Assembly: GCF_002993325.1 (NCBI RefSeq)
Contig: NZ_PVNO01000027.1
Coordinates: 248,001 to 312,000 of the forward strand
DNA: 64,000 nucleotides
Reading direction: 5' to 3'
Source: Alteromonas gracilis
Lineage (GTDB): Bacteria > Pseudomonadota > Gammaproteobacteria > Enterobacterales > Alteromonadaceae
Numbering within the stretch: the first letter of the stretch is position 1; every line of letters begins with the position of its first letter. Position numbers and translations under genes: made by a program. Shown piece after piece: positions 62,635 through 64,000 of this stretch. Under the pieces are notes generated by a model. That model was not told the origin of the DNA. It did not search any database and saw only the letters and a list, made by a program, of their open reading frames with translations.

Positions 62635-64000
62635 TTATCTATCCTCTAACCGGTTGTAGTCTAAAAGCCCCCCTTCAATAGGGTATTGCTCTTCTGACCA
62701 CCTTAGTAGGTTATCGCTAAACGTCCAAAACTCTGGATTAGTGCGGCGCATTCCCACTTTATCAAGCAATGCTTTGTAATCCTTCTCGTTTTTAATTGAT
62801 TTTAACTGTTCAATTGAACCCGTAATATCCGAGGCTTTGATAAACCAAAATGCGTCGGGGTAGCTCCCTAATAATCCATGCACAAGGGTAAGAGTATCTT
62901 TAGATGGCTCGCGATTTTCCTCTTCTTCGAAAAGGCTGTTCACGTTGTAATGAGCACTGTTTCTAAGCGCCGTAAAAACGTCAATTTTTTCAGGTTCTTC
63001 ATCGTTTTTTATTACAATTACGGTGGTCTCTGGCATTAAGGTAGCTTGCTGTGCGGGAAGAAAGTCAAGACTCGCTAGCGCTGAAAACTGTTTCTCTGAC
63101 AATATATTTTTATCGTAGGTCGTGCCTGATGGCAGAACATTGGATAAATGCGTAGAAAGCATTTGGTAGAGCTCTTGTTGAGGGTTTTCTGTTTCAAATA
63201 CAATGCCCGAGGGTTGTTCAAAGCTGTTTATATCTCCCTCTAGGTAGTCGGTTAACTCAGGACTTGCATTTTGATACCACTCCTTAAGTAGCGTATGGCG
63301 CGTTTCGGGAGGCAGTAAATTAAGGAAATTTGACTCACCCTCCATCCGCAAAAAGTCCATATACAAACGCGTCATCAATTGATGGCCGTAATTACCGTAA
63401 ACATCAAAACCTGCCACGAGTAAATAATGAATTCGCTCTAACAAAGCGTAATCGATAACCCATGCGGTTTTAGTAGGCTCGCCTGTCATACCCTTTACCA
63501 CAGTCGCGTTATCGAAATGACGGAACACCGTTAGGCTTGCGTTAGTGTTGTCGCCATCGCCATCCCATATGCTGGAGATATTTAAGTGTTCACCGTTTTT
63601 AAATTCTTCATTCATAAACGCGGTGCGAGCGCGCATATACTCGCCTTGACGTTTAGCATACTTGACCCAGTTAACAGCTAAAGCAGAGCTGTCTTTTTCA
63701 GCGGGGAGGTGAAGGTTTTCTTTTTGCGAAGCGTAAAACGCGTTCATTTCTTCAGAGGCAGCTATATCGGGGTCGACGAAGAACACCCAAAATCTGTCGT
63801 TAATCACATTGAGTGCGACCTGACCGCGGCAAACAGGGCCTTTGATATAACCCATAATTGTGTTCTGCGCCCGCTCAAGCATAAAGCGATAGCGACTTTC
63901 CACAGGAAGCAAGGTAAACGCGGTAAGGGGGTTAGCGGCGACTTCTGATTCGTAAGAGGGGAGCGTTTCAACGGTATAATCGGCGTCGACAAACCAGGCT
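62635..64000 (-). CDS. cti: Fatty acid cis/trans isomerase, 5' end outside the window
   Basis: Periplasmic haem enzyme that converts cis to trans unsaturated fatty acids in membrane lipids under solvent or heat stress. The frame stays open to the right edge, so the N-terminal part (signal peptide and CxxCH haem site) is missing; about 454 residues are visible of an expected 750-800. RYRFMLERAQNTIMGYIKGPVCRGQVALNVI, DRFWVFFVDPD and YGHQLMTRLYMDFLRMEGE are typical of Cti. The ATG/TTG starts within the window are internal. Family assignment is confident from these blocks. Confidence 0.88.
   Translation of the reverse strand, partial: AWFVDADYTVETLPSYESEVAANPLTAFTLLPVESRYRFMLERAQNTIMGYIKGPVCRGQVALNVINDRFWVFFVDPDIAASEEMNAFYASQKENLHLPAEKDSSALAVNWVKYAKRQGEYMRARTAFMNEEFKNGEHLNISSIWDGDGDNTNASLTVFRHFDNATVVKGMTGEPTKTAWVIDYALLERIHYLLVAGFDVYGNYGHQLMTRLYMDFLRMEGESNFLNLLPPETRHTLLKEWYQNASPELTDYLEGDINSFEQPSGIVFETENPQQELYQMLSTHLSNVLPSGTTYDKNILSEKQFSALASLDFLPAQQATLMPETTVIVIKNDEEPEKIDVFTALRNSAHYNVNSLFEEEENREPSKDTLTLVHGLLGSYPDAFWFIKASDITGSIEQLKSIKNEKDYKALLDKVGMRRTNPEFWTFSDNLLRWSEEQYPIEGGLLDYNRLEDR

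Overview
The window looks like chromosomal DNA of a marine gammaproteobacterium close to Alteromonas. The protein sequences are Alteromonadales-like. Several E. coli-type neighbourhoods are kept: tesA-ybbA-ybbP, folX-yfcH, yciI-trp-yciV-yciO-rluB, and gltX flanked by tRNA-Val and tRNA-Ala. No phage, plasmid, CRISPR array or large island is visible. The genus call is inference; no 16S rRNA gene is present.

Layout. 0-8 kb: a solute-binding protein, a small membrane protein, then bioA diverging from the operon bioB-bioF-bioC-bioD. 8-12.5 kb: pepE, a low-molecular-weight tyrosine phosphatase with btuC-btuD, and a class II DAHP synthase. 12.7-16.4 kb: an operon of a shortened KdpD-like kinase, a KdpE-like regulator and KtrA/KtrB-like potassium uptake. 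16.4-22.5 kb: small conserved genes, an Atm1-like ABC exporter, moaA, a GNAT acetyltransferase and a receiver-TPR protein. 22.9-26.1 kb: four tRNA-Val genes, gltX, then tRNA-Ala and three tRNA-Glu genes. 26.4-41 kb: a metallo-hydrolase, a DUF1289 pair, dusC, a REP-associated tyrosine transposase (RAYT), tesA/ybbA/ybbP, yfcH/folX, a permease, a PepSY-PhoP-PhoQ-like operon and a flavin-fold protein. 41.3-48.6 kb: the full trp operon (E, G, D, CF, B, A, yciI) with a tryptophan-rich leader peptide and attenuator. 48.7-52.8 kb: PHP phosphoesterase, yciO, scpA, scpB, rluB. 53-64 kb: dkgB, maa, a beta-solenoid lipoprotein, a DUF445 protein, tpm, bamE, recN with LexA boxes, dps, nadK and a fatty acid cis/trans isomerase cut by the right edge.

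The most striking signal is a dispersed short motif, consensus TGGACAGACACTT. Its core GGACAGACAC occurs exactly 30 times counting both strands, against about 0.1 expected by chance. It lies in gene-free stretches, often as facing pairs that can form hairpins. It also lies inside at least eight protein genes, where every copy is on the coding strand and all three reading frames are used. A RAYT gene sits within the densest zone. The motif behaves like a REP family, a DNA-uptake-sequence-like signal, or both; the sequence alone cannot decide.
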